DNA from: Amphirosellinia nigrospora
Taxonomy: Eukaryota > Ascomycota > Sordariomycetes > Xylariales > Xylariaceae
DNA length: 64,000 nt
Reading direction: 5' to 3'
Assembly (NCBI GenBank): GCA_004123355.1
Contig: SCHM01000001.1
Coordinates: 2,596,001 to 2,660,000 of the forward strand
In this document: positions 24,695 through 38,493 of the stretch, piece by piece
How positions within the stretch are numbered: the first letter of the stretch is position 1
How the letters are laid out: the number at the start of each line of letters is the position of its first letter
The notes under the pieces: generated by a model
Database searches by the model: none
What the model saw: only the letters and a program-made list of their open reading frames with translations
Told to the model about the DNA's origin: nothing
Made by a program: the position numbers and the translations under genes

Positions 24695-26022
24695 CGGAAC
24701 CGACTATAGAAATAAAGGACTAGTCGGTGAGGCTCCAGGCGGTGGTAACAGCATGGAACGCTGGTGGGATTGGAATATGGTGCTTTTCTTACCTACTGTG
24801 TGTTACTGGTTTGAAGTCGGATTTGATGAACCATTCCACATATATAGTATTGAGTATAGCTTCGACTGACGGCTACATAAAGTGTATGAAGCCAAAGGCA
24901 GAAACGTCGATAATAGTCAGTGGTTAAATGAGTGGAGCAAGAGCATGGACATGGACATGGACGCGGGATGCTGTGAAAGCTATCGCGTTTATGCAACGTA
25001 CCAGGTTGCGTCGCACATGCGATCTAGGACTGCCAGAGACCACATCTTCCAATTGATCGAGAGGTTCCCAATCTACCAATCTACCAGTACGTACCTCCAC
25101 TAGCACAAGCTAGCGATCCGCTAAGGTATCGAACGTTGATATCGAACCTACCCACTTAGGTAGTTAGACTTAGTTGTCAGTCTCAGGCGGCTACCTTCAG
25201 CTACAGTTAAATGTCGTGTACTTATAGGTACCTAAGAAACTGTTGATCATGCAAGGTACATAGGTACACGACATTCTACATGCCTCATCTACTTAGGTGC
25301 TTTGTCCCGTACGAACACTTTGCGTCGAGAGAATCTTTTATTCTAATCTTTTCTAGGGTGCAGGCTCTTCGGAAGAGCGATAATTATCTTGGACTCCGAA
25401 GGTCTTCAGCTTCAGCTACACGTGCATATGTGAGGCTTGTAGTATTACCTTAAGTACCTAGGCATAAATGCCTAAAGAGGTACCTAGCTACACGTATGTA
25501 GTACAAGCCCGAGGCTATCCCCAGATCGGAGGATTTCATCCAATGCCGTATGCTGTCATAGGTCACTTGCTGCCCCCTCTGGTGTGCCACGCGATCGCGC
25601 TTCTGGGGACCATGGGCACTGTGGACACTGCTGTGGGGAGGCGCCTGCACCCACTAGCACTAGCACGCAAGTGCCACCGTATCCGTCCTCCCTATCACCT
25701 GCCTCCAGTATTCCAAGGTAAATGGACCTGGTCCCTGCTGCCGGTACAGGATGCTGTAGGCATTCATTCCATCCAACTCATCGTCATCCATTCTACTTCC
25801 CATCTTAACGCTCATTTACCACTTATCCGCTCATCCTCTTGACATATACAGATAAAATCACCAGCCAACCATCGGAAATACCGTATTAGCAACGCTCCCT
25901 GCCGACTACATTTTATATCGACAAGCCACCGTCTGCTCTCACCGTACCCAACTCCTAGGTTGTTCGTCTTCTTCGTGCCTAGTCGCCCTCTCTTAGTCGA
26001 GTTCCGTCTGGAGACGATCATT
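24695..26022. other. Gene-free divergent upstream region
   Basis: Between the VPS9 gene and ATG15. There is no coding signal. It is one of the richest places for the TAGGTACCTA motif (25225-25234 exact; related copies near 25140, 25452 and 25480) and also has an ATGGAC hexamer repeat near 24943-24962. Confidence 0.55.
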
Positions 26023-28030
26023 ATGAGATTGAACCGGAGACGGTCCGTATCATCAACTTGCGATTCGGCTGGTCCCATCACCGCCAATCTCCTTATATCT
26101 TTCCTCGCATTATCTGCCCTACCTACAGCCGCCTCCATATCCAACTCCAATTCCATATTCGAAGAGAATCCGATATTAGCCCCTTTGGTGCCGGAGCCTC
26201 CTGCCCCTGCTGAGCACACCTTTGTATGTCGAGCTGCATCATCTATTCCAACGCCCCATTTCGCCGCTAATTGCTCATCTAGACTCTTCGTCATATCCTC
26301 CATCACGGCACATACCGGCACCCCGGTCTTCATCGAAGACGAGATGTCCGACACCCGGAGGCCCAAGTGTGGCTCACCGCCGAGGACGCCCATCCCGCTG
26401 AACAGATCACGACTCTCAAAGCAAAGAGCCGGTCGCAGAAGATAGAACGCCTAGTTGATAGGCGGCCAAGCATCGTGGATCCCCTAGTCGCCGCAGCTCG
26501 CGAGCAAGGTTATGTGCTTGCGAGTTCCCCATCCGCTTGGACCATTGATGACGTCCCGGCCCCCGATGTAACGGATAAGGAGACCGTCCTTACTATGGCG
26601 CTAATAGTAGCAAACGCCTACGTAGAGACACCCGATCTGCCGGACTGGGATGAGGTTGGGAACCCGTTCAACCGCACCGAGGATTTTGGCTGGGAATCTG
26701 ATGGACTTCGCGGGCACATATGGGGAGACGAGACAAATTCTACCATCGTCATTGGTTTGAAAGGCACCTCACCCGCTGTCTTCGATGGCGAAGGAACTAC
26801 GACGAATGACAAGATCAATGATAATCTGTTCTTTAGTTGTTGCTGTGCACAGCAGGGCCAGTGACGTATAAGCAGGTCTGTGATTGTGCCACTGGGACTT
26901 ACGCCTGCAACAACACTTGCGTCCGGGGGGCTTTACGTGACGAGAATCGATTATCAAGCCGCTAGAGAGCTCTACAGCAACGTCACAGAACTTTATCCAA
27001 GCTCCAACATCTGGGTTGCCGGCCACTCCCTCGGTGGCGCTGTCAGCTCTTTCATTGGTCTCACCTACGGCATACCAGTTGTTACATTTGAAGCTGTACC
27101 GGAAGCTCTACCCGCTTCACGTCTTGGGCTGCCGGTTCCTCCTCACGGCGACCCTGATTTTCCTCAGACTCGTCAATACACGGGAGCATACCATTTCGGT
27201 CATACGGCTGACCCCATTTTCGTGGGCACCTGCAATGGTGCCACTGCTTCGTGTTCATACGGCGGCTATGCCCTAGAAACTGCGTGCCATGCCGGATACG
27301 AGTGTACATACGACACCGTTACCGACAAAGGCTGGCGTGTCGGTATCGGCACTCATAAATCCGCTCCGTAATTAACGACGTGATCAGAAAGTATGATACA
27401 GTTCCGGAATGCCAGTACACGCCGGAGTGTCGAGACTGTGCCTACTGGAAGATGTATGAAAGCAACAGTACGGATGGGACAACCACCACCACAAGTAGTC
27501 AGACAACAACCAAGACTCGCACTCGGACAACGACCTGCGAGACTCCTGGCTGGTGGGGCTGTAACGATCCAACCACACAACAGGCACCGTTACCTCGACA
27601 ACTTCTGAGACTACGTCAACGTCGACCTGCAAGACGCCGGGATGGTTTGGATGTAAAGACAAGACTACCACCACTGGTACAACATCTTCTCAAACCACTC
27701 CCACTATCACATCAACTACAACTTGTTCTACTCCCGGTTGGCTTGGATGTAATGACCCAACTGACAAACGTCCTCAAAACCACTGCTACTGCCACATCCA
27801 CGACCTGTGCTACGCCTGGCTGGTGGGGGTGTAAAGATAGGGCTACACATCTACGATTAAAACCCCCAACATGAAATCACCCGCCACCTTCTATGCCCAC
27901 ACCCACATCTCCAGGACAAGCGCCAGTTACCGCACCAAAGTCGCATTGTGTCGAAAGACACTGGTATGGAACATGTAAAAGTGGGCACCAGATGGCAAAA
28001 GGGTACAATAAGAAATTGGGAAAACGATGA
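26023..28030 (+). CDS. ATG15: Autophagic lipase Atg15 (frameshifted as sequenced)
   Basis: Exon 1 (26023-26223) encodes a short basic N-terminus and a hydrophobic signal-anchor, [20 protein letters not shown]. After a 59-nt intron, exon 2 opens with [19 protein letters not shown], then [40 protein letters not shown], the lipase nucleophile elbow in [15 protein letters not shown], and [20 protein letters not shown]. The tail carries four modules of type C-x-TPGW-x-GC (PGWWGC, PGWFGC, PGWLGC, PGWWGC) linked by Thr-rich text and ends [11 protein letters not shown]...KLGKR. Atg15 reaches the vacuole through the MVB path and dissolves autophagic bodies. Frame changes are needed near 26864, 26952, 27359, 27585, 27775 and 27875; conserved text resumes each time. 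The Ser-repeat tail is typical of filamentous ascomycetes. Confidence 0.95.
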
Positions 28031-28516
28031 AATATAGGATGGGATCATTGCGACCAGGGTTTGCTTTTCATGGTTGGTTTGCTTTTATACATAAATTTAG
28101 AGAACACATACGGACGGGTTTATCAATAAATACTCGTCTGACGATCTATTGGATCACAATACAGAAATATCAAGGGCATTCATATGCTGACGTCGTACAT
28201 ATTTTGTAGTTATATACTAGGTCTTTTGAAATCTTCGTAGCAAGTTGTTTGTAGTAATTGACCATCAACAAGCCACCACCTTGGTGATTACATATACCTC
28301 TAATTCTTTTTAATTATGTTATTGACGGGTTTTATTCCGATAGGCGGACATTTTAACCCAGTTTTCCCATATGCAACTAAGAACACAATTAAAAGCAGTA
28401 TCGTTTGATCACCTTTTTTGTTTTATATTTGTCTACCATATCCCAGTCCAGCCCAAGCCACCCAGCCACGTCCGACACCGAAGCTCCTTTTCAATCCCCT
28501 TAGCTAGAGAAATCTT
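28031..28516. other. Convergent 3' region ATG15/ADE5,7
   Basis: AT-rich stretch of 486 bp between convergent stops, with AATAAATA near 28124 and long T/A runs. No coding signal. Confidence 0.5.
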
Positions 28517-31484
<2,968 letters not shown>

Positions 31485-32291
31485 ATGCTCTCATTGGCCT
31501 GACCGGGTCCATCGCGACCGGCAAGTCTACAGTGTCATCCATCCTCTCATCGCCTCCTTATTCATTACCTATTATTGATGCCGATATTGTCGCACGGAAA
31601 GTGGTAGAACCCGGTACCAAGGGCTACAATGCAATCAATAAAAACACTTTGGCCCCGAATTACTGGTCCGCGTCTCCGAGGCCATGCGCCGCGAACGGTG
31701 GATGGATGGAAATGGACCACTGGACCGGCCCGCGCTTGGCAGGCGTGTATTTGGGGATGGCGAAGAGCAAAAGAGGGATAGGGCCGTGCTGAATGGCATT
31801 GTACATCCCGCAGTGCGAACAGAGATATAAATCCATTCTGCGGTGTTACTTAAGAGGACACTGGCTGTGGTGCTCGACGTCCCGTTGCTGTTCGAAAGTG
31901 GCTGGGACAAGTTATCAGGGGTGGTCATGGTTGTTGCTGTCAAGGACCCAGAGGTGCAGAAGAAGAGACTGATGGAGCGTGATCCCCATCTCAGCCCCGA
32001 AGACGCACAGAACCGTGTGCTCAGCCAGACAGACGTTAGACTCAAGGCGAAAAGGTGTGAGGCGAGAGGGAAGGGAAGGGCGTGGTTGTGTGGAATGACG
32101 GATCTCGGAGGAGCTAAAGCCAACATCGATGTTTGCCTACAAGAGATCAGAAGGAGCAGCCCGCCGTGGTGGAACTGGTTGTGCCTTTTTGTTTCCTCCC
32201 TTGGGTGTTGTTGCAGGAGCGGACGTACTGGCATAACATCCGGAAACAAGGCCTGGCACGACTTCGAATTAAAGGAGAAGCAAAGCTCTAA
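31485..32291 (+). CDS. CAB5: Dephospho-CoA kinase (frameshifted as sequenced)
   Basis: The start ATG at 31485 leads into the P-loop GLTGSIATGKSTVSSIL, then LPIIDADIVARKVVEPGTKG, RPALGRRVFGDGEEQKRD, AVLNGIVHPAVRTEI, AVVLDVPLLFESGWDKL and KRLMERDPHLSPEDAQNRV, all hallmarks of CoaE/Cab5. A C-terminal hydrophobic stretch (WWNWLCLFLPPLGVV-like) then TYWHNIRKQGLARLRIKG probably anchors the protein to a membrane, as in other fungal Cab5. It phosphorylates the ribose 3'-OH of dephospho-CoA, the last step of CoA synthesis. Frame changes are needed right after the start and near 31645, 31829, 31865 and 32225. No intron was assigned. Confidence 0.91.
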
Positions 32292-32901
32292 AACCAGATA
32301 CCAGATACCACTGCCTTGGTGGCTGGAATTCAAGCAAACATCATTTATCCTATTTCGATTCCCAGTGCCTGCCAAATATTTTCCTCGTTATTCGAGTCTG
32401 CACAGAAGGAGCATTTGGCTATAATGACTCACCTATCTAGGTGGTTGGTACCTGTATTCATTATTTGCTGTTACTACCTGCCTACAGGTACCTATCTAAC
32501 TGAATGGTTGAGGTGGCTACCGGCAGGTAGGTAGGCCACAGAGAGGTACGGCATTCACTGTTTATTCGGACCAGATGCCCTCGGCCACGGTTCAACCCCA
32601 ACCACATCCATTGACCATATCCCTCCTCATTAACCGATTGACCCATTGGCGCCCAGGTGAACGGTTTTTGACCGCACCTAAAATATTGATCAAGTCTACT
32701 CTCTCTTCAAACCAGACCATTTATTCATTGTCCGAGTAATTCGGAACTCTTCCCATACCTCAACTTGGAACTCTTCCCGTACCTCAACTTGGAACTCTTC
32801 TCATACCTCAACTTGGAACAATTTGCACCTTCAAGACATCACCAATTCTAGCAAATTTCAATTCTCATAATCAGCAACATGCCACCCCACTCCCTTGCCG
32901 A
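32292..32901. other. Gene-free stretch with a short tandem repeat
   Basis: Contains TAGGTAGG and GGTACCT motifs (32430-32535) and a 24-bp tandem repeat at 32743-32820, described separately. No coding signal. Confidence 0.5.
32743..32820 (+). repeat. 24-bp direct tandem repeat, three copies plus a partial
   Basis: Units start at 32743, 32767 and 32791 with core GGAACTCTTCCCATACCTCA and differ by one or two bases; a partial unit begins at 32815. It lies just upstream of the start of the disordered-protein gene, so it may be in its promoter or leader. Confidence 0.85.
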
Positions 32902-35858
32902 ATGGATAATCGGCCAGAATATCAGGCGTCAACTAAACCCCAAACCACATCCAATGAGCGACGCCGGCCGCGTCGCGTTGTCTCATTTGAGGTACTCACA
33001 GACGACGAGTCGGGCTCCGACCTCTACATATCAATGCAAGAAGAAAACATGTGAAGCCTAAAGCTGCCGAGACTCCGAGGCTCCCGAGGCTACTGAGGCT
33101 ACTGAGGCTACTGAGGTTCCTGAGGTTGCCAGCGAGCCCCTCAAGTCAGCCTTAAAGCAACCTTCTAAGATAGATTTGGGTTCAACAACAGAGGCTAGCA
33201 CAGATGTGAGTGAGGATACTAGCTTGGGCGAGGAATCCCAGGATGAGGAGCCTGATCCGACGTGCCCATGCACGAAGTGTAGTCGGCGGCGAAGAAACAA
33301 CAGCAACAACAGGAACAGGCGAGAGCGAATGAAAGAAAGAAGCGGGATGCTGCGCCATCCGGAGAGGAGACTGATGATGAAGCCGCCACCGCTGTACACA
33401 CAAAACATCAAGCAAAGATGTTGAAGAAGAAGTTTCCTTTACTGATGACACGGCACCTGGAAGTGACAGTGAAGCCAGTGTCGCAGAAATGCAACCTCGA
33501 ACGAATGACAAGAGAAAGAAAAAAACAGTGGTTTCTATTTCCGAAGACGATAGCGACAGCGAGGCTAGCGTTATTGAGACCAAATTCGAGTCAAAAAAGG
33601 CAAGGTATTTATGGCTGTGGCTGTGTCGTCTGGCGACGAAAGCGAAAGCGAAAGCGAAGTAAGCGTTGTTCAGAAGAAGCCCGGGAAAGAAGGGAAAGAA
33701 AGCAAAAGATATTCCTACTCCTGAGTCGTCTTCTGTTGAAAGTGAGAGCGACGCCGCTCCAGCTCCCGCAAAACAAGCAAAGAACAAGAAAAGCAAAGCA
33801 GAGAAATCGAAAAACTCAAAAGCGGAGAAGTCCAAGGACTCAAAATCAACGCAGAAGAATAAATCCAAGAAGAAAAAGAAGCAGTCCGAACCCGCTAAGA
33901 GCGAGTCCGAGTCAGATGAGTCCAGTGCTGAAGATACCGAGGAGGACGCCGAGGAGACAGAGGAGCAGACCGACGAGGAGACTGAAGATGAGGCCGAGGC
34001 AAACCAGCGAAAAAAATTAAGAAAAAGGGCAAGGATGCCGACAAAAAAGTGAAGGATAGCGGTAGTAAGAAAAAAGCCGAGAGTAAGAAGGCAGACAAGA
34101 AGGGCGAACAGAAAAAGTCAGGGAAGAAGAAAGGCAAACCCGCCCTGACACAGAATCTGAGCCGGAATCTGAGCCCGTGTCAGAAGTCGAACTCCAGTCA
34201 GAAACTGAGCCTGATCTACGACTGAAGCTGAGGTTCCGAAGAAACCTAAATCAAAGAAGCTACAGAAGAAAGTCAGCCCCCGCCTACCTCCTACCCCTAT
34301 TATGCGCGACCCCAGCCTACTGCTTCCCCCCCGGCCCTCAGTCATGCAAGTCGAGCACGCTATGGAAGCACCTCAGGATCCGCGACGAATGCCTTCTACG
34401 ACAATGGTCACGACACTATGCGTGTCTACCATGGTCCAACCTATGGCAACCCATACGGACGCTCTACCCAGACGTGTCTACAACTACCAGAACCAACCAG
34501 TCGGCGTACCGCACCCATGCAGAACTCATGGTACGACGGCTTTCCAATCATCAACGGACAACCCGCTCCTCCGCACCTGCCTCCCAAGGAGGTGCTCCTA
34601 CATATGCCACCCCAAGGAGGTGCTTTTCCACACGCGCAGCCCCCGGGATGTGGAATTGACGAAAGTAACCCGTGGTTCCGAGGTTGGGCACTGTAGGCCA
34701 GCGCCGATCCCAGACAATGTGCCACCGATTCCAACCAATACACGGCCACCCCCTGACCCCATAGCAAGCAATAGTAAGCAAGATCGAGGGCACTATGGTG
34801 AGCGCCATAGTATGTCGCCCCCCAAAGACCGAGAGGCCGGTTGGGACTCGAATGTGATTCCATCCATCGAAGTCACGGCGCCGAACGAATCACCTGCCAG
34901 GGGCCGAAGGCCGGAAGTCCTTCAGGAAGTACGTGGGGCGCTCAGGGCGCCTCAGACTCTAAGAATGATTCCGGTAAGCGGACCGAGAAGAAGAAGTGGA
35001 AGAAGGAAGCCAGTGCTCTGAACGCAGCTATCAGTGATAAACTTGCACATATCGGCAAAGCACTACAAGAGGCCGGCCAGGGACTCTGCCACCATGCGCG
35101 CTCGGATGAGCGCTGGAGTAGTCGCAGCGGTAGCAGCAAGGAAGCAAGCCCACAGCCTCCTGGTGGCTGGGGCGATAATGCGAATACTGCTACTAGTAAT
35201 AATAACAATGGTGAGGCATGGGGCACGGGAACTGGGAACGACGGCAGATGGGACACTAATAATGCCAACAATAATAACAACAACGGCAGTGGAACCAGCT
35301 GGGATGCCGCGAATACAAACACAGGCGGTGACCCCTACTGGGATAACGCCGCGAATAACAATACCAATAATACTTGGGACAACGGTGGCGGCAGCAATAG
35401 CGGTTGGGATACCGGCAACACGAACAACAATAACGACACCAAGAGCAACGGCGGATGGGGCCAGAGTGGCAGCAACAATGGATGGGACAATAACGCCAAC
35501 AACAATCACAATGATGGCGGATGGGGTGGCAACAATAACAACGGCAGTCCAGACAATGCTAACAACAACCAATGGCCCCCAGCGACGACAACAGAAGTAA
35601 CAAAAGTAACAGAAGTAATAACAGTGGCCACCCTCAGGCCTGCCTCCGCCTCCTGTCCCAGGAAATACGACCCCAATCCAGGCACGTGGGCTAGCCCCGT
35701 CCCTCCAATAGCGGCAGCGGCAAGGGTAAAGAAAAGGCAACTGGAGTGGTTGGGGTGACGCGACTTTGGCGCAGAGTTCTGGCGGTTATTGGGATACGGA
35801 GGAAGGCAAGGCGGACCTCAGCAAGGGCGCCAATAATAAGGGTAATGGGTCCTGGTAG
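32902..35858 (+). CDS. Large intrinsically disordered protein: acidic/Lys-rich region, Pro-rich centre, Trp/Asn-repeat tail (frameshifted)
   Basis: I do not recognise the family. Plus-strand frames give MDNRPEYQASTKPQTTSNER, then an (EAT)n run near 33075-33115, PSKIDLGSTTEASTD, and a cysteine cluster DPTCPCTKC, followed by about 350 residues of alternating acidic and lysine blocks (KNKKSKAEKSKNSKAEKSKD; EDTEEDAEETEEQTDEETED). A proline/glycine/tyrosine section follows (YNYQNQPVGVPHPMQNSWYD, INGQPAPPHLPPQGGA), then one helix-like block SALNAAISDKLAHIGKALQE, and a tail of WD/WG-Asn repeats (GGWGQSGSNNGWDNNANNN). The end NKGNGSW with TAG at 35858 fits the repeat style. The frame changes many times, so length (roughly 950 residues) is approximate. 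A tail of this type suggests a condensate-forming or RNA-linked protein, but that is only inference. Confidence 0.6.
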
Positions 35859-37129
35859 TGACAGGTCATCGTTATCACCCATCGTCTCGTGGAGAGAGGG
35901 AGCATATGGCTTGGACGCTGGTATCTCTTCGGTCTCGCCTTGGCTACATTGTTGCTGGGCGTTTGGTGTCTGGAATTGTTCATGTTTGTTGAACTACAAA
36001 TCATCCCCTGACCTAGAATATCGGCCCCGGACGATGTGTTTACTTGAACACGGCAGATGTATAAGTGATGGCACTTTCTGCTAGTTTAGTGATGGGGTCG
36101 AGATGTGAGCTACACGGGGCTTCGTATGAGAGCTGAGTTGGTAGCTTTTGGTAGGGAAATCACAGAGGTGTAGAGCAGGAAATATATATCGTATAAATCA
36201 AGACCGAGTGATTAAGTAATACCATATTTCCTAGAGTGACGTGCGAGAGTTCAGTTTTCTCAAGTTGTTAGAATGGTCACTACCCGCTTTGTTGTTCGTC
36301 TGATGTCGAAGTAGCCCAATCAGCAAGTGGGATTCACGTTACTCGGAAACCACCTGATCGCTTACGTACTTCTGATCTGAGTTAAACACCCAAACTACAC
36401 ACACGCGATCCATTCAACTTCCCAGCTTCGGATTCTGCACCCCACCTCTCACGATCCGAAAAACCCGTCCCGTCACACCCTCAAGTAGGACAGTAAAGTG
36501 CCAATGTAGTCATAGCTTAGTAGAGTTCGACAAGGTAGGGTATGAACACTTTGCTCGAGACGGCCCCTATGTTTGAATGAAATACTAAGTATCTAATATA
36601 TATATGCGATACGATTACTTCCAGATTAACGAGCAAAAGAACAATTGCAAACCATTTTGTTTGCAAGTGGCTTCGCTAAGTTTAGTCTTCGGGCATTGCC
36701 AGCATTTATTATATCTAAAAGACGACACGATTCAAAGGCCACGTAGTTCATGATCTGTTGCTCTCAACCTGAGTTAAGCCACACAACACACGTAGCTTTC
36801 ACAACATACAAACAATTAACAGGCACATTTAAACTAAAGATAGAGCGGCGAGTATTTATTTCCTATGCTAGAAGTGCTGGCTGACCTAATATGACTAAGC
36901 AACGAGCTCAACCATGCCGGTAGAAAGCCAGGCACTAGTGTGTGAAAGAATAAAAAAGCAAAGCCTAACGTTCATGCTAGTCTGTTCCTCCGGATCATTC
37001 TATTGAGGAACTATGAAAGGCAAAAAACAACGGCAAATCAAGGAATGTACGAAGCAGGTAAGGCCTCGAGACTGAGAAGCATGCTCTACATGCTCTATTA
37101 TGAGCAATCCGACATCTAGATGATCCTTC
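35859..37129. other. Gene-free stretch (convergent 3' side)
   Basis: AT-rich, with TATATATA near 36598. No ORF of interest. It holds the 3' ends of the disordered-protein gene and TIF5. Confidence 0.5.
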
Positions 37130-38493
37130 TTACTCCTCGTCGGAAGAGCCTTCCTCTGCCTCCTCAAGCCACTTGAGGAATGGCTCGGCGGCGCGGCGGA
37201 TCTTCTTGGAAGTCGGGAGATCGACATACTTCTTGCTTGCCTTTGTGCCCCACTTCGTAACAACTTCCTCAGAGACAAGGTCCTTGTCATATAACTGATG
37301 AAGGATCTTGACGATCTTGTCACTGGTCATGAGCTCAGGATGGTCCTTGCTGAGGTTGGCCAAAAGGCGCTCCACGCCGCCAAGGAGTGCCTTCTCGTGG
37401 CGTTCGGATGTCACCATCTAAGAGAAAAAGTCAGTTTGATATCTTGTGACTGAAGTGTTCGGGCAATGGCTCACCTGTTTGAGCATGCCAGCACGCTTGG
37501 GAATCTGCGTGATGATGTTCTCGTCGAAGAGGGTCTGCACAAGGACCAGGACGGTCTTGTGTTTGCCTTCAATGCCAAACTCTTTAGCCTTAATATAAAC
37601 TTGAACGTCATCGACTTTGTTAATGCTACCCGACTTTGTAGCTTCCTCCTGAATCCAGTCACCTAGCGCATCATAGACAGTGTTACCACCGCCTTCTCCA
37701 TCTTCGTCGTCCTCGTCGCCACCGCACCAAGAGCGAGCTTCTGACGGAACTGGTCGGGGAGCTGGTTCTGACGAGCCTTGACAGCCTTCTCAGACATATC
37801 AACAGCCCATTCGTCGTCATTAACTTCGACGGGTGCATCAATGACCTGAGCATCAGCCGTGATTTTACGAGTGAACTCGTCATCACTACCAACGCTGTTC
37901 TCCTCATTGTCATCGTTCTCGTTAGACCCGTTCTCGGAGTTTTCTCCACCGCTTCCAGTTCCATTTCCATTTCCATTTCCATTGCCATTTTGTTGAGCCA
38001 GCTGCTTGGCCTTGCGGGCCGCTTTGCGTTCGGCCTTGTCCTTCTTGCCACCTTTCTTGGGCTGGTTCTTCAGGATGAAGCCACTAAGTTTGTGACGGAG
38101 GTCTACGTCGGTGCGTTGACCGCAGGCTTTGCAATCGAGCACAATGTGGCCATCCTTGATGACGACGTCGGTCTCGGGGTTCTTGCACTTCTTGCAAAGG
38201 ACGAACTTGTTGATGAAACCATCCAGGTAGTCCTGTAGCTTTGGGGCGTCGTGGCTGCCGTTAATGATCCAGCGGTCATCGGCTGGATCGATGTTGGTCT
38301 GGGCACCAAGCTCAAATCCAAAGTACTTAATGACATAAGAACCGGGACGGGCAAGAGAGGCAGCAACGCTGCTCAAGTTGACGACGACAGTCTTGATGCC
38401 GTTACCTTTGCCTTCAATCTTGGTCTGGATTCTTTCCATCTTGTAGCGATAGAAGGCGTCGGTGACATCACGGCGGACGTTGATGAGAGCCAT
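37130..38493 (-). CDS. TIF5: Translation initiation factor eIF5 (one frameshift as sequenced)
   Basis: Start ATG at 38493 gives [19 protein letters not shown] with the GTPase-activating arginine, then [35 protein letters not shown], and a C4 zinc ribbon [19 protein letters not shown] plus [19 protein letters not shown] low-complexity (GN)n linker from a TTTCCA repeat precedes a C-terminal W2/HEAT domain ending [18 protein letters not shown], with the aromatic-acidic boxes that bind eIF2-beta and eIF3. An intron (37474-37418, 57 nt) lies before [14 protein letters not shown]. One single-base loss near 37730 separates [10 protein letters not shown] from the acidic stretch. eIF5 stimulates GTP hydrolysis by eIF2 at the start codon. 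Confidence 0.97.

Noticed and set aside
31635-32375. A 246-codon minus-strand ORF
   Set aside because: Antisense to CAB5, whose P-loop and other motifs are clear on the plus strand.
33182-33868. A 228-codon minus-strand Phe/Leu/Ser-rich ORF resembling a membrane protein
   Set aside because: It is the complement of Lys/Glu codons of the disordered protein; hydrophobicity is an artefact.
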